NCBI GenBank assembly: GCA_000328365.1
Contig: KB296270.1
Span: 30,522 to 94,521, forward strand
DNA length: 64,000 nucleotides
Direction of reading: 5' to 3'
From: Capitella teleta
Taxonomy: Eukaryota; Annelida; Polychaeta; Capitellidae
The first letter of the stretch is position 1. Every line of letters begins with the position of its first letter. This document shows, piece by piece, positions 21,772 to 34,600 of the stretch. A program made the translations under genes and the position numbers. The notes beneath the pieces were generated by a model. It had not been told where the DNA came from. It made no database searches and worked only from the letters and a program-made list of their open reading frames with translations.

Positions 21772-24370
21772 ATGGAACTTCAATTTGCTTTCTATTTCGT
21801 TTGGATTCTGGTGCTGGCAAGCACTACAGCATCAGGATACAATACAGGTAGGGCAAGATTCGAGATGCTTGTGATGCAAGGCAATTGAGTACATGTATTT
21901 TAGCCACAGAGAAGGAGGAAGGTGCCTCCTTGTGTTATGACTGCAATTACGATCCAGCGTGGAAGCAAACCGGGGATGATGCCATTGTTTACGTTAACAA
22001 GAACTATCGAGGCTTCACGCGGTGTTCCTTGGATCAACCATCTGATCAGGATTTTGTAGACAAACAACCTTGTATGTCAGGAACATGTTTCATGCGAAAA
22101 GACCACAATGGCTGTGAGTATCGGTATAATTATATGGTCTTTGTGTACGCTTGTTTTTGGAGAGGGAGAGGTTTGTGCGGATTTAGAAGACACACAGGAG
22201 GGATACACTGAAACGGTTCACGGAAAAGAGGAAACACCAAAACGCAAAGCTGATAATTTCAACAAAGTTGGTCTAAGTACACCTCAAATTCCACCAGAGC
22301 CAAGTTCTTCAATCTACGGGGATGAAGTGAATGACACCGAATCAGAAATGGACGTTAATGGAAAGCAGAGAATTAATGGCTCAGCACAACATCATGAATA
22401 TGAACGAGAAGAATATATGTATGGCTACGATTTTACGGCTTCTCTTCTCAGGAATTCTCAAAAAGCACCAGCTCCAGCTAATGTACAAGAGAAAGCTATT
22501 CCAAGCAAGTCATACATGGAACCAGTCTCAAGGGAAGCTGACATGGAACCTATCCCGAGCAAGTCATACAAGGAAACTATCCCAAGCAAGTCATACATAG
22601 AACCTGTCCCGAGCAAGTCATACAAGGAACCTGTTGCAAGCAAGTCCTATATGGAACCAGTATCAAAAAAAGCTGACATGGAACCTGTCCCAAGCAAGTC
22701 ATACATGGAACCAGTCTTAAAGAAAGCTGACTTGGGACCTATCCCAAGCAAGTCATACGTGGAACCTATCCCGAGCAAGTCATACATGGAACCTGTTCCG
22801 AGCAAGTCATACATGGAACCTGTCCCAAGCAAGTCATACAAAGAACCTGTCACAAGCAAGTCATACATGGAACCAGGCTCAAAGAAAGCTGACATTGAAC
22901 CTGTTCCAAGCAAGTCATACATGGAGCCTATCCCAAGCAAGTCATACGGGGACCTATCCCGAGCAAGTCATACATGGAACCTGTCCCGAGCAAGTCATAC
23001 ATGGAACCTGTCCCGAGCAAGTCATACAAAGAACCTGTCACAAGCAAGTCATACATGGAACCAGGCTCAAAGAAAGCTGACATTGAACCTATTCCCAGCA
23101 AGTCATACATGGAGCCTATCCTAAGCAAGTCATACATGGAACCTGTCCCAAGCAAGTCATACATGGAACCAGTCTCAAGGAATGCTGACTTGGAGCCTAT
23201 CCCAAGCAAGTCATATGTGGATCCTATCCCAAGCAAGTCATACATGGAACCTGTTCCAAGCAAGTCATACAAGGAACCTGTCGCAAGCAAGTCATATATG
23301 GAACCACTCTCAAGAAAAGCTGACATGGAACCAGTCTCAAGGAAAGCTGACTTGGAGCCTATCTCAAGCAAGTCATACATGGAACCTGTGCCGAGCAAGT
23401 CATACATGGAACCTATTCCGAGCAAGTCGTACATGGAACCTATCCTAAGCAAGCATTACATGGAACGTGTCCCGAGTAAGTCATACATGGAGCCTATCCC
23501 AAGCAAGTCATATGTGGAATCTGTCCCAAGCAAGTCATACATTGAGCTCTCCCCTCAAGATAACAGAAAGGAATCTGATGAAATGAAGAACACGCTGTAC
23601 TTTGATTACGAATCAGCTTCTGTGAACAAAGCTCCTACACCAGAATCTTCATATTCGAAGGGCTGGGTCAATGAAGATGTGTACAAAAAGGGCAACACAG
23701 ACAAAGCTCAAAATGATGCTCCAGTGTACTACGACTACTATGGGCTCCATCCTCCCAGCCACATACCCAAAAATACTGATGAGATGAACATCAAATCGGA
23801 GGACATCGATCTCAGTAGTGAATACATTGAAGGAGGAGATTACCTGCATTCTGATGATTACTACTACGACCTATACTACGATGCTGCTGATGTTGATGAT
23901 GGCTACTTCCCTTATGGTACTGGAGCTGCTGTTCCTCTGGGTGATTTTTACACTGCGGACAAGAAGCCAAACCTCCCTGATGGCTACCATTATAGTGCTG
24001 CCCAAAAGAACGATGTCATCACTGGTGCTAATCGAAACCAAGAGTGATCTGAAGAAAGGTGAGTTGCGGTCGGCTCGAAAGCACTTACATGATAGTCATG
24101 GCATTTACAGATAATTCAGCAGAAACCGAAGGCTTGGTCATGAGTCCATGCAGTGGCGACTGTAAGAATAACCCAAGTGGACTGTTCGCCCATCCATTCA
24201 GCAATGAGTGGTTTGTGATGTGTGGGCCTGGAAACAGAGGAGGCTCCCCGTGTACTTGCTGCGTTGCCACGATTCTGAGATGCCCTATGGGAACTGCATT
24301 TGATAACTCGATCCATGTCTGTGGAAAACTGACTGATAACAAGCTGCCTTCTCTGGTATTCAAGAAGTAA
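21772..24370 (+). CDS. Secreted Ly6-like / nonapeptide-repeat / CBM14-like protein (repeat-bearing paralogue)
   Basis: Exon 1 (21772-21847) encodes a signal peptide, MELQFAFYFVWILVLASTTA. Exon 2 (21904-22113) encodes the Cys-rich Ly6-like half (LCYDCNYDPAWKQTGD, CMSGTCFMRKDHNG). The long third exon (from about 22,171-22,190 to 24,024 or 24,058) carries about 39 nonapeptide repeats, then an acidic Tyr-rich segment (VYYDYYGLHPP, DDYYYDLYYDAADVDDGY). Exon 4 (24111-24370) encodes a CBM14-like module: CSGDCKNNPSGLFAHP, CPMGTAFD. Introns 1 and 2 have the same phase as in the left paralogue. Three oddities: a one-base loss near 22,948 shifts frame within the repeats, and the best-consensus sites at both ends of exon 3 do not join in frame, though weaker sites do (AG at 22,189, GTGCTA at 24,025). 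The second half of the Ly6 region is not conserved. A matrix or adhesive role is inference. Confidence 0.75.
22495..23546 (+). repeat. 27-bp coding minisatellite: about 39 units of a nonapeptide
   Basis: Units follow P-[VI]-[PSAT]-S-K-S-Y-[MKVI]-E; about 31 are of this Tyr type. About eight are a second type, P-V-S-[RK]-K-A-D-[MLI]-E, interspersed. The array is 1,052 bases, one short of 39 x 27. A higher-order duplication places the stretch containing TSKSYMEPGSKKADIEP at 22,843 and again at 23,031. The offset is 188, one less than seven whole units (189), which pins the lost base near 22,948 (GGGGACCT where GGGGAACCT is expected). The reverse-strand frames (MYDLLGTGS...) are mere shadows. 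Confidence 0.95.
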
Positions 24371-25340
24371 TTGTGGTGTTAATTTTGCGATACTGATTAG
24401 GTTATTGATTCTGCTTCATGCTTTTATTGAATCAAAGTATGCAATGCATCTAGGTTCGTATAGCTCTTTTTGTTATTGAATTATGAAAAAAAAAAAACCC
24501 CAAATACTTTAGCTTAGCTTTCTTAAAATGATTAATAGAGGGTTAGTGTGGCATTAATTTTAATCAAAACCCCAACATTCGATGGTATTCTGATGTGTTT
24601 GGTGTTAACTTCCTGGGGATATCAACTTCATTAGTTGGTACTTTGGTGTGGACCTGACAGAGATAACAATCGATTGTATTCTTTTGCGATGGATTTTGCA
24701 CATATTTCAATTTCCCGATTGGTTTTGTTTGCTAGTAAATAAATAGCTGAAGAAACTTCTGTGATCTTGTTCAATTATTGATTGACGGTGGCCGTGATTT
24801 CGGTGGGATAATATTATAACTGAATTCCTCTCCCAGATAAATCCTACATTTTCTACATTGTAAAACAATGGCCTTCTGTACTCGATGGCACGGAGACAGA
24901 CAAAGACGAAAAATCCTTTCCACACAATCATTTATAGCGTGTGTTTTACACAACGAAAAAAAAAGAAAGCCAAACAGGACGTTGCAGCGCACATGCAATT
25001 TACGAAAACATTTCTTAGAAGAACTTCGTTGAGAAGCTAACAATTCATGTGAGGTTATGAAATAACACAAAAGGAAACTAATTTTAGCATAATATAACTT
25101 ATCGAGTTCCTTTTATTATACAAATTACGAAAAATGTCTGTTTGTAAAACAGTTCATTGTGAACAATGGCACTTTGCGAGGAAGAATATGAAGGGAATAT
25201 TCTAGAACAAATCCAGAAGGTTTTTCAAGAGAAATAATAATAAGAGGCTGTTTCAAGCGGGCAAGATATGAAAGTAAATTATTAACAGAAAATTCAGCTT
25301 TGAGCAAAAAGATTGTAATTTCATTCAACTGTGAAGAATT
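24371..25340. other. Intergenic spacer
   Basis: I see no exon or recognisable repeat beyond short A-rich runs. Confidence 0.5.
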
Positions 25341-25348
25341 GTTTCACA

Positions 25349-25613
25349 TAATTTGGCAGGAGATTACGACATCAGAATGCAAGGATCTTTTAGACTTACA
25401 GGGAACACTATGATACTGGCATACAGAACCAATAAGTCTGGTCATAAGATTGAACATCCCACACCTATCTTAAAATTCGATACATTAATTCTGTGTCAGA
25501 TAAACCTAAATGATGTACAGAAGACATTTTATACACCCAAAGCATGGCTAGCTCCCAGGGATGCCACGAATGAACATGCAAGCTGCTCCAATAAATATCC
25601 ATGGAAGATTTAA
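25349..25613 (+). CDS. Possible orphan exon, weak resemblance to an ADAMTS-type spacer module
   Basis: A TTTGGCAG acceptor-like site precedes an open frame of about 86 codons reading GDYDIRMQGSFRLTGNTMIL, then AYRTNKSGHKIEHPTPILK, ending in a stop. The order GDY...G.F.L.G..I.Y....IE.PTP resembles the spacer domain of ADAMTS and papilin-like proteins. No partner exon is found within reach, the pyrimidine tract is poor, and the C-terminus lacks the expected YEY end. It may be a relic exon or chance. Confidence 0.2.
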
Positions 25614-25838
25614 GATGAATTTATGTATAGACTTAATATTTCTTTGTGTGAGAATAATAATTATGCTCAATTTGAGGTATACATAATATACTGCGCAGTT
25701 TTACAAAGCAAATAATGATATAAAGAAGAAAGACTAGCAAGAACACTTTCCAAGCAAGAAAAAAAAAGAAAAAAGAAAAAAAAAAGACAAAGTTGATCGT
25801 GGAAGATACAAAAGCGTACGGGAAGTAATAATAATATC

Positions 25839-28576
25839 TTAGACAGCGGTGTGAATCGTTTCTGGTGGCGCTGAGGCGACACTCGTATTGAGAAGTTCTC
25901 GGACATCTTTCTTGCTGGCATCCTTCGATTCTAACTGTACAAAGACGGATGAACGATATTCCAGTCTGTAACGAGCTTGTGCCATCAAGTTCTTCATTTC
26001 GATCTTGAAGCGTTCGTGGGCGTTGAGTTTATCATAAAGTTCTAGAGCATTCTGGCTGAAACGCACGGATTCGTCGTACTGGCCACTGCGGAGCATCAGG
26101 TAGGCCATTTCCTTGTATGAGGCGGCCGTGTCCAAGTGATCTCCGAGCAATTTGGACCTGGTCGACAGAGCACCTACTCCGGCACGAATAGCCTCATTCA
26201 AAGATCCTCGCTTGATGACTGACTCACAGAACGTGGACTGCATTCTGGCCGTGATTGGGTGTTCTCCATAGAACTGTTCAGCTATTTTGGCCGCTTTCTT
26301 TGCGACGTCTGTTGCTCTGGCGAACAATGACAGCTTATCCCAAATGGCTCTTCTACTGTCAAAGCCTGAGATGAGCTGTGGGTGTTCGTCAAGCAATTCG
26401 CGGGCCACAAAATCAGACACGTTGTAGAAGTGACGAGCTGTCTGGAAGTTGTCTGTGTTGGTCAGCATGTAGCCGTAGAGTTCATACGCATATAAAGTTT
26501 CCAAATTCTTCATACCGTTAACTCTCTTGTAAATATCCAAAGCCTTCTTCACAAACTGTTGGGCCTGATTTCGGTCATCCTCATCCAGCCAGTAGAGTTT
26601 TCCCAAGCAGTACAAGGTCAGGGCGCGGTCGGTCTCACCAATAGTCTCTGGCTGGTTATGCACTATCTCATATGCCTTCTGGATTGATCCACTGCCATGC
26701 TTAATGTCCTTGTTTTCAATGAACCTGTACGCCATGGCACACAAAGCCCGCACCTGCACAATTCTATCTCCTCGATCCTCAGCTTGTTGCTCCATACTTT
26801 CAAACAGCGACATGTAGGTGAGCTCAGAAAGTTCCTCACTGAGATATATGGCACCCTGCAGAGTGGCAAACTCTTGGCAAACTTCGTAAGAATCCTCCCG
26901 CTCAATGATATTCCAAAGAACATCTTCAATGAAGTCGAAAGCTGTGTTGAACTCACGCATTGCCTCCAGTGCTTTGAGACTGTGGTACGTGTCAATCAAC
27001 GCCTTCACCACTGTCACTCCTTCTTGGCGGTACGCTGTCAACCGCTCTCCTTCGTTCTGGATGCTTGCCTTCACAATCAGACGGATACATGGCTGCATGG
27101 CATAATGGCTTTCCTGGGCAATTTCAGTCAGAAACCCGAGACGACAGAGTAACCTGATAGCATTCTCGGCTTCTTCAATGAGGTCCCCGTTGGGAGAGAA
27201 AGCGGCCAATGCAGTGGGCTTACTGAATGAGGGGTAGAAGGCTAGCTTCACCAGGAAGTTAAAGAGCTGGCCGGGCAGACTGTTGATGCACTTCAACAAA
27301 CAGGCAGCTGTGTTCTCCAGCAGACGCACCTCTGAAGAATCTTGGGTCAATTTGGCGATGCTTTCCTGGACTTTAGGCATGAGAGAGTCATCCATTCGAT
27401 TTTGAGTGATATCCTCAAAAAGCTTCCCAGTGTCAATGTCATCCAGAACAAAGACTTTAGCTAGGAGTCGAAGAAGCAGTGGAACATGGTCACAAGCTTC
27501 CGCCAGGGCAGCGATGCCCTCAGTATGCAGGTCAGGAACAAGTTGGCTGAGAAGTTCCTGTGACCGTTGTGGGATGTTCCCGACACGGTAGCTCTCGTGA
27601 CTGGACTGCCCGTGGAAGAAGTTAGCTCGTGATGTGCACATGACGCGAATATTCTTCACATGGAACATTAGGTCGTCAATAAACTCGGACACACGCTTGC
27701 TCTCTTCGTCCTTCAGGTCAAGGTTGTCAAAGACGAAGAGGAAACGCTGCTCTCTGCAGTTGAGCCAGTTGTAGAACATCTTGAGTTCGTTCGTCTTTAA
27801 GCTCAAACCGAATTGCCGAATGATTCTCCTCACCACACTGCCAGTAGAACAACATCCTCTCAGGTTGAAAAGCAGTGGCAGGATGAACTTAGGCTGCAAT
27901 TGCTTGGCAACGCTCACAGCCAACGCTGACTTTCCAACGCCCCATGGCCCAGTCAAGGTTACAACTCGACCTGATGAACTGGCAAGGTCAAACACAGCTT
28001 CAATGTCATTACTTCGTCCAACTAGAATCGGGTCAGCCAGAGGCAAGTTGGATTCGATGTTCTGGATCTGAAGTCCTGGAAGTGAATAATAAATAGTCAG
28101 AATTTGTCATAATAAATGTATCCTTCCAACACTTTGTTTTTGGAGGACAGCAACTCTTTTGGTGCCCTTTTTCTACGCGAATTTACTCTCACTTCTTTTG
28201 ACTGCTCTCCTTCGCCGAGTTAATTCTCGATTACAATAAACGCAGTCATAGCTGCGCCCTCACTTGAAGTAATGCTCTCCACCAAAATTTGATTAGAATG
28301 CTCGCAAGTGGATTTCATTGTTATAAAACCGGTGGAAATTACTGCTGCTGATTATCAAAACGTAAAATAATGCAACTGCAAACGCATTTTCACAACAGTG
28401 GTTATAAGCACACACACCACGTTGACTTATTATTATGTCAGTTTGGTCAATGTTTTGCACGGAATGTGAATACCACAAATAACACGATCAATGTACATGT
28501 ATATGTAAAATCATCACTGCACTATCTCAACTTTAAAAGCGCACGGGCTTTTTACGGGCGATTGACGCGTCAGTGG

Positions 28577-28620
<44 letters not shown>

Positions 28621-31600
28621 CATCGTGATTCACGAATTTACGGCGTCCAAGAATACAGTCAGACCAAGCGAGATACGCACAGCACCAAATGACATTGAAT
28701 CACTTAAATCAAGTCGCACCAATTACCCACCTTTGATCATGAGGAAGACTTGGCTGCGACGCAAGTACTCGACTTCAGCAAAGGACGGGATCCTCCTTCC
28801 TTGATAGTACCCCTGGGCGGTGCACGCGTTCAATGATCCCGTTCGTCCACTTCCAGGCAGCTCACCGTGGTGACTGACCGACTTGGTCATGCGACCGCCC
28901 CCGAACGCCTCGCTCTTGACGCCTTTTCTGTACGCTGAATTCGCCGTTTTCGGACGCAGGTAGTTGTTGGTTGGGGCGTCCGTTCCCAGGTGGCTGGCGG
29001 ACAAGGCCCTCGGGGAGTCTTCTGCCCCGATGACCACACTCTGGGGCCGAATTCGACCAGGCTCCGCGTTGGAACTACTCCGGGGTAGAGTGGCCCCTTT
29101 GGATGGCGGTACGGCGCTGACCGTGTGGACTACAGCGCGTTGGACCGGGATTTCTTGGAATTCCGATTGACCATTAACTGGACGTTGATGTCCGACGTCG
29201 CTGACTGATTTCGCCACACCTTTGCTTTTCTTGGCTTTGAGTTTCTTTGGGTCAGATCTGTTTGGACGAAGAGTGACCACTGCGTCTGGGGAATCGCCAG
29301 CGCCTGTTCGTTTCGCTGGTTCTTGTAGAGCTTTGCGTTTCTCGCTCTCAACTTCCTTTTTCTTCTCTTCGATTGCTGCAAGAACAGAAGAACAACACGA
29401 GGTGAATGAAATCGGGATATTCTCTGGCGGCGATAACTTCTTCACCTGGCTACAGCATGCAGATGCACAAGTGATAGCACATGTAACACCTGTCAAGGCC
29501 GCAATGATAACAAGGGAAGGGGTCTGGATGCAAAAGTAGTAGGCACCTTCAACCTTAATGCATAGCTAAAAGTATCTCACACCTGACTGCTTAGACACAC
29601 TGCATGCATTTGTAACGAGTACAATGACAACGGAATCCGGTGGTTATACTCACAACATCTTACACCGTGAGAACAAAATTGGGTGTTCGCTAATGAGCAA
29701 AGGCTCCGCTGAATGCAATACGCTCGGGGATCGCTCGCAGGTAAGGCGCTTAATATAATTGATGTGGTCGCACCAAAGCCTGAAAGGCATTCACCTCGAA
29801 TGTTCAATGATGGGTGGCTTGACAAGAATTTCTGTGCTAATTGGGCTCAATAATTATAATACAGGCAGGTTTCATTATCATTTTGAGATAACATTTTCGT
29901 GACTATTCAAGCGAACGCCTGATTATTGCAGTGAATAAGTAAGAGCTACTTTTGTTACACGTGCACGGAAATGTGTTAAGTAATACAGGTATATTAAATA
30001 ATGAGCCTAATCATATAACACCAACATGTATATACTTTACTTCAAGCTTATGTGAGTTTTAGACCTCGGATACATCTTCTAGAACGGCACCAATTATCTT
30101 ATTCTATTAATAGATTAATAACGGTAATTCTCCAGGTCAATTGATCATGCTTCATTCATTATTTCTTAATTTAGTTCACAGATCATTAACTCTTACTTAC
30201 AAGTACCGCTAAGTAGCGAGGTCAATAGACGGCAATCAGCGTTATCCGCTGACGCGTGACGCAAATGGCGATCAATTAGTCAAACTAGAAGCACTTGATT
30301 CCAACACTGACGTTCTGTGACGTTCTATAGTGAACACATAATGAGGTTATATTTCATTTGATCTAAATTTAACAATTATATAATGGAATGATTATTATGT
30401 TATGCAATGGTTAGGATATCTCTACTATGAAATATCACTCAATGCACAGATTGAGGGGAGATTCGCAGCATGTACTGTCTGAGTATACATTTGCTTTGAA
30501 GGATAAGCGTCAATCAGTTGTAAATATGTTTGTGTTTTGAGTGTGGGAGTTTGAGGACACGGAATGCATGCATAAGAACCAACAGATGTCGGGTTTTTGA
30601 GAAGCATTGCTGCAGATGTTGGGAACCTTGGACTTCTGAACTCATGGCGAATATTAGTGAAAATGATATTATTATCAATTGCAATCACATTAAGCAGGGA
30701 GGTAAAGTCAATATGGGTGCCAACAAGAAGGAATGAGGATATCGTGTGCAGTGAGTAAGTTTTTTTTTTATCACAACTCATAAGGTACGTGTATACAATT
30801 ATGATTCGCTGTTGCGCTGCCCTGGTTTCATACCGTACATAGGTTTAGACCCCCTCAAGTTTCCAACCAATCGCATTATATGTATTAATTCACATGGAAG
30901 TCAATGAAATCATAATAGCATAATTTTTGGTTACAATAACTGAAGCCCATTTGTAAATGTTAAATGTTTATATAGATCAGGGGCAAAAAAAACTGGACTC
31001 GCAATCCAAACAGAAGGAGACCTATTCCCTTAGGGGACATACCTCTATGCAGCGTACTGTCTCTTGGGCCGGGACTTAAAATGAGGAACTTGTACCCAAT
31101 ATGTATATTATAAAATGAATGATTTATTCATTTATTTGTTATTTGCATACTCACAGTTGCTAAAATCCATCTTTGACTGTGCAACTACAATCCAACAAGA
31201 ATACAAGTTCGTAAATACTCCTCGCAGCTGCTTCAGACTATTGTCTCAACAGATCCGCCTTCACAGACTCCTTCTTCGCTGAGTGCGATAACTCTGGTGT
31301 CAACACAAAGTCTTTCTGCCAGTGACGTCACCATAAATACTCTTAGCACCGAAGTACTCTCGAATCTGTGATCTCATACAAACGCGAGTGATTGGCTTAG
31401 TGGTAGCGTTTTATCGAGTCAAATGAGGGAGATAGCCCAGCCAGAGTACAAGCATGCTGAGCATGAACTGTTTTGATTATGGATCTGTTTTATGCTATTT
31501 TATACGATGTTTACATCTGCTTTTCATAGCATGTTTAGTGTTCCATGTTTGAGTTATGCGCTTGCCACTAATGTGCATACTTCTTCTTCTCTGAGCAAGT

Positions 31601-34600
31601 TCTTTTGTAAGTTCTACATTTCAGGCGCACCATTGACAGTTTGGCATTATTTGACATTAGAGCCTTTCAATAAGTGAATTCCATGTATAGACTTCCTAAG
31701 TCATCCACTTATAGGAGTAGTTATACTTTTATGGAGACTATCTTAGCATTACTGACTGGAGTGCTGGTAATAGATAATTATAATTATTTCCTATTTTCGG
31801 CATCAATCTTTAATATATGCTTGTATTTATTTTATGTTCATATTATTTTATTTATTACATGTATTATGTCAAGCGCAACTGAACAATTTTATTGGAAATT
31901 ATGGCGCTATATAAATAAAAATTTCATTCATTCATTCATTCAATTGACGATTCGATTTTGTGGCTTCTCAAACGGTGCAGTGGTATTTGGGGCGTCACTT
32001 AACCAGAAGGCCTTGGCTTGAACTGAATAGGTCTATTATTCTCAGCCTTCCATATTCGATCTCTATCGTGCATGACACATGTGTCGCCAGACAGTAGGAC
32101 GCAGCACCCGACTTCTCTTTGTGCAGTTTGACATTATTCCCTAGGCATATAGTCTCCGGTCAAGGAATCCGGGATCCACTGAACTTTTTAGTATCCCCTT
32201 GCAAATTCGATGGACCCCTTTCCCAGTGTTTATTTTGCCAGGAGCTGGATTTTACTCTATATGCTTTCCCCATAATGACTATAAATAAATTCGATTCGTT
32301 TCGCGATGTTTTGGTAAGATTCTGCTCTCCGTTCCACCCATTTTTACTGCGCATGCATAATCGGTAACTCAACTGCACGAAAACAACAAAAAAATGCATT
32401 TTGTTGACAGCTTGACGCGGAAACCATCATTTATACCTTCAACTTCCCCGGAGCGAGCAATGCACGTGCTTAGACTGATATGATTGACGAGTGTACTCCC
32501 AAATGCAATCTCTAACAATTACGATGCTAAAGTAAGGATAGGAATTTATTCATGAATGCATGCATGTGTGTGTTAGTTTGATTTTGGGTATACACTGGAT
32601 TGTACTTTAGACATTCACTGGATGGTTCCGGAGGCCGCACGGATCTTTGGGCACGTGGTCGGAAGTTCCGACTACATGTCCAAGGAACCACCCAGTAAAC
32701 GATTCTAATGACTAATTATTAGTAGGTAATGAAAAAGGAAATAAATACATTGAAAAAGGAAGGACAGAGAAGAGCAAAGGAAATTGAGAGAGCAAAAAAA
32801 AACAACACACAAGGAAGAAGACACAAAAAAACATTTATAAAAATAATAAAAATAACAATTTAACAATAATATAAAATAATAATGCACATCCGGGTGAGGG
32901 AATAGGGAAAATTAGGGGAAATAGGGGAACAGAGATAGAGGGATAGAGAGGGGAAGGCGGGGTAACACATATCATATTTGATTAATAAGTGCTGTTTTTA
33001 TGTTAAGTTCTTGTTGGAAGTTTTAAGCTAGGCTTGTGATGCTCTTTGTTACATTAGGGAGTGTGTTCTAAAGATGGGCCTGGATGTGCAAATCCTTCAT
33101 GAGTACGGTGGTGGGTGATATTTCTTGTCGGCACCGGTGGCGAGTGGGGCATACGTAGGATGGGGCGTTTGCAGTGAAGGCAGTAGGGATGGAGGAGCAT
33201 GCAGAGGAGGTATTGTACATCATCATTCGCATGCTTTCTATACTGACGTACCTGTGTCGACTTGAGAGACGTTGCCATGGCGATCGCTGACCAGCGTCCG
33301 AGACGATTCCACTTCGGTTCCGGCCGGTTTCGTCATGGTAACGTGGCACACGGTCACGTCTTTCAATGTGTCAGCTTTGAGCTTTGCTCTGCTGAGGTCA
33401 GTGTACGAAAGGTCAGCGCCAGAGGTGGTCGTCTTGGTCAGGTTCGTGCCGTCCAGTTGCGCTCCATGCAGTCGACATCCACGCATGCTGCCTCCGCTGA
33501 GTATCGCCCACGAAAGCGGAATTCGAGCCAGGTCAGAATTGTCCAAATTGGCCTTCTGAAAGTTGATGCTGTCCGATGGAGTGCCCAGGGGCCGGTACAC
33601 CGGCTGCACTTCGTCTCTGCCGTACAGTGCTGGGCCCGCGGCATTCCTGACAAACTGCGACAGTGACATCTCAGTGAGGCCCGCAGAACGCTGTCGACAG
33701 TAGTCAATCATAACGTTCAAACCAATCAGGCGTCGGTATGGGCAGTAGAGCCTGGCGAAGTCATCATAACGGTACATCATCTCCTCGTCGAAAGCTTTCT
33801 CGTCTTTTGTATTCAGGACATAAACGCCTTTCACGAAGTCCCAGTTCAGCATGAGCCCTCGATATCCGTACAACATCGGTTTGCAGCTGTCGCTGGTCAG
33901 CAGCTGCCACGGGGGGTGCTCATCGTCCACTTCAAGGTCATCGGAGAAGAGGAACATCTCCTTGCGCAGAGCAGGCTTCTTGAACACCTCATCGACGTAC
34001 CACTTCAGCTCTCGACTGCCCAGAATGACGGAAAGCAACGCTGACGAGCCATCACCCTGAATGGCGACGCCGCGTACGGCTCCAAGGATGACGGTGTTGC
34101 GGTCGAGATGGCAGTGCTCACTGCGCATGAAACCGATCACACAGAGCGACGCGTGCTCAGCCAGCACCCGGATCGAGGCCTCCTCGCCAATCACCGCAAT
34201 CTGGTACTCAAACATACGCGCCAACTCTGCAGCGCTCTCCATGGCAACGCAGGTGACGATATCTTTCGCGAGTGAGAGCCACAAGTCCATGTCATCCACT
34301 TTGTCCCGTCGCACGTGCATGATGCCGTGGAAGAGAGCTGTCGGGATTGTCAGCGTGTAATCTCGGCTGAGGCCAAGATCAGATGACAGATCCAAGGGCA
34401 CCTGCTGGGTATCCAGGTAATCGAAAAGCGACACGACAGCAGCACTTCGAGAGTTTTGCACTGCGACAGACAGCGATGATAGCTGTAAAGGTTGAGAGAG
34501 GTGAGTGAAATTGTTGACCATGCTGCGGACGAACGCCTGCTCGAACTGCGCGAGCTTCTTCTTGATGATGACAGTGCTGGGAAAGTCTGATGGCATGACT

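Larger units (their letters stand above)
29376..33251 (-). other. 3.9-kb intron 2 of the STAND gene (or intergenic if two genes)
   Basis: It contains a tRNA-like SINE head near 31,385, a LINE/SINE-type tail ending near 31,945, a hairpin near 32,660 (GTCGGAAGTTCCGAC) and AT-rich unique DNA. One frame extends from the 29,375 acceptor upstream through a hydrophobic stretch (SLVIIAALTGVTCAITC), so an alternative first exon here cannot be excluded. Confidence 0.55.

Noticed and set aside
22458-23452. Long minus-strand frames reading MYDLLGTGSMYDLLG repeats
   Set aside because: Antisense shadows of the 27-bp coding minisatellite. The sense strand has signal peptide, flanking domains and splice sites.
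22495-23546. CRISPR-like array
   Set aside because: Units are contiguous 27-bp coding repeats without unique spacers, in a eukaryotic gene.
29376-29550. Extension of the linker exon into a hydrophobic stretch as a membrane-anchored first exon of a separate NB-ARC gene
   Set aside because: The frame is open but has no ATG before an in-frame stop, while the acceptor at 29,376 joins the pentapeptide exon in exact phase. Kept only as an alternative.
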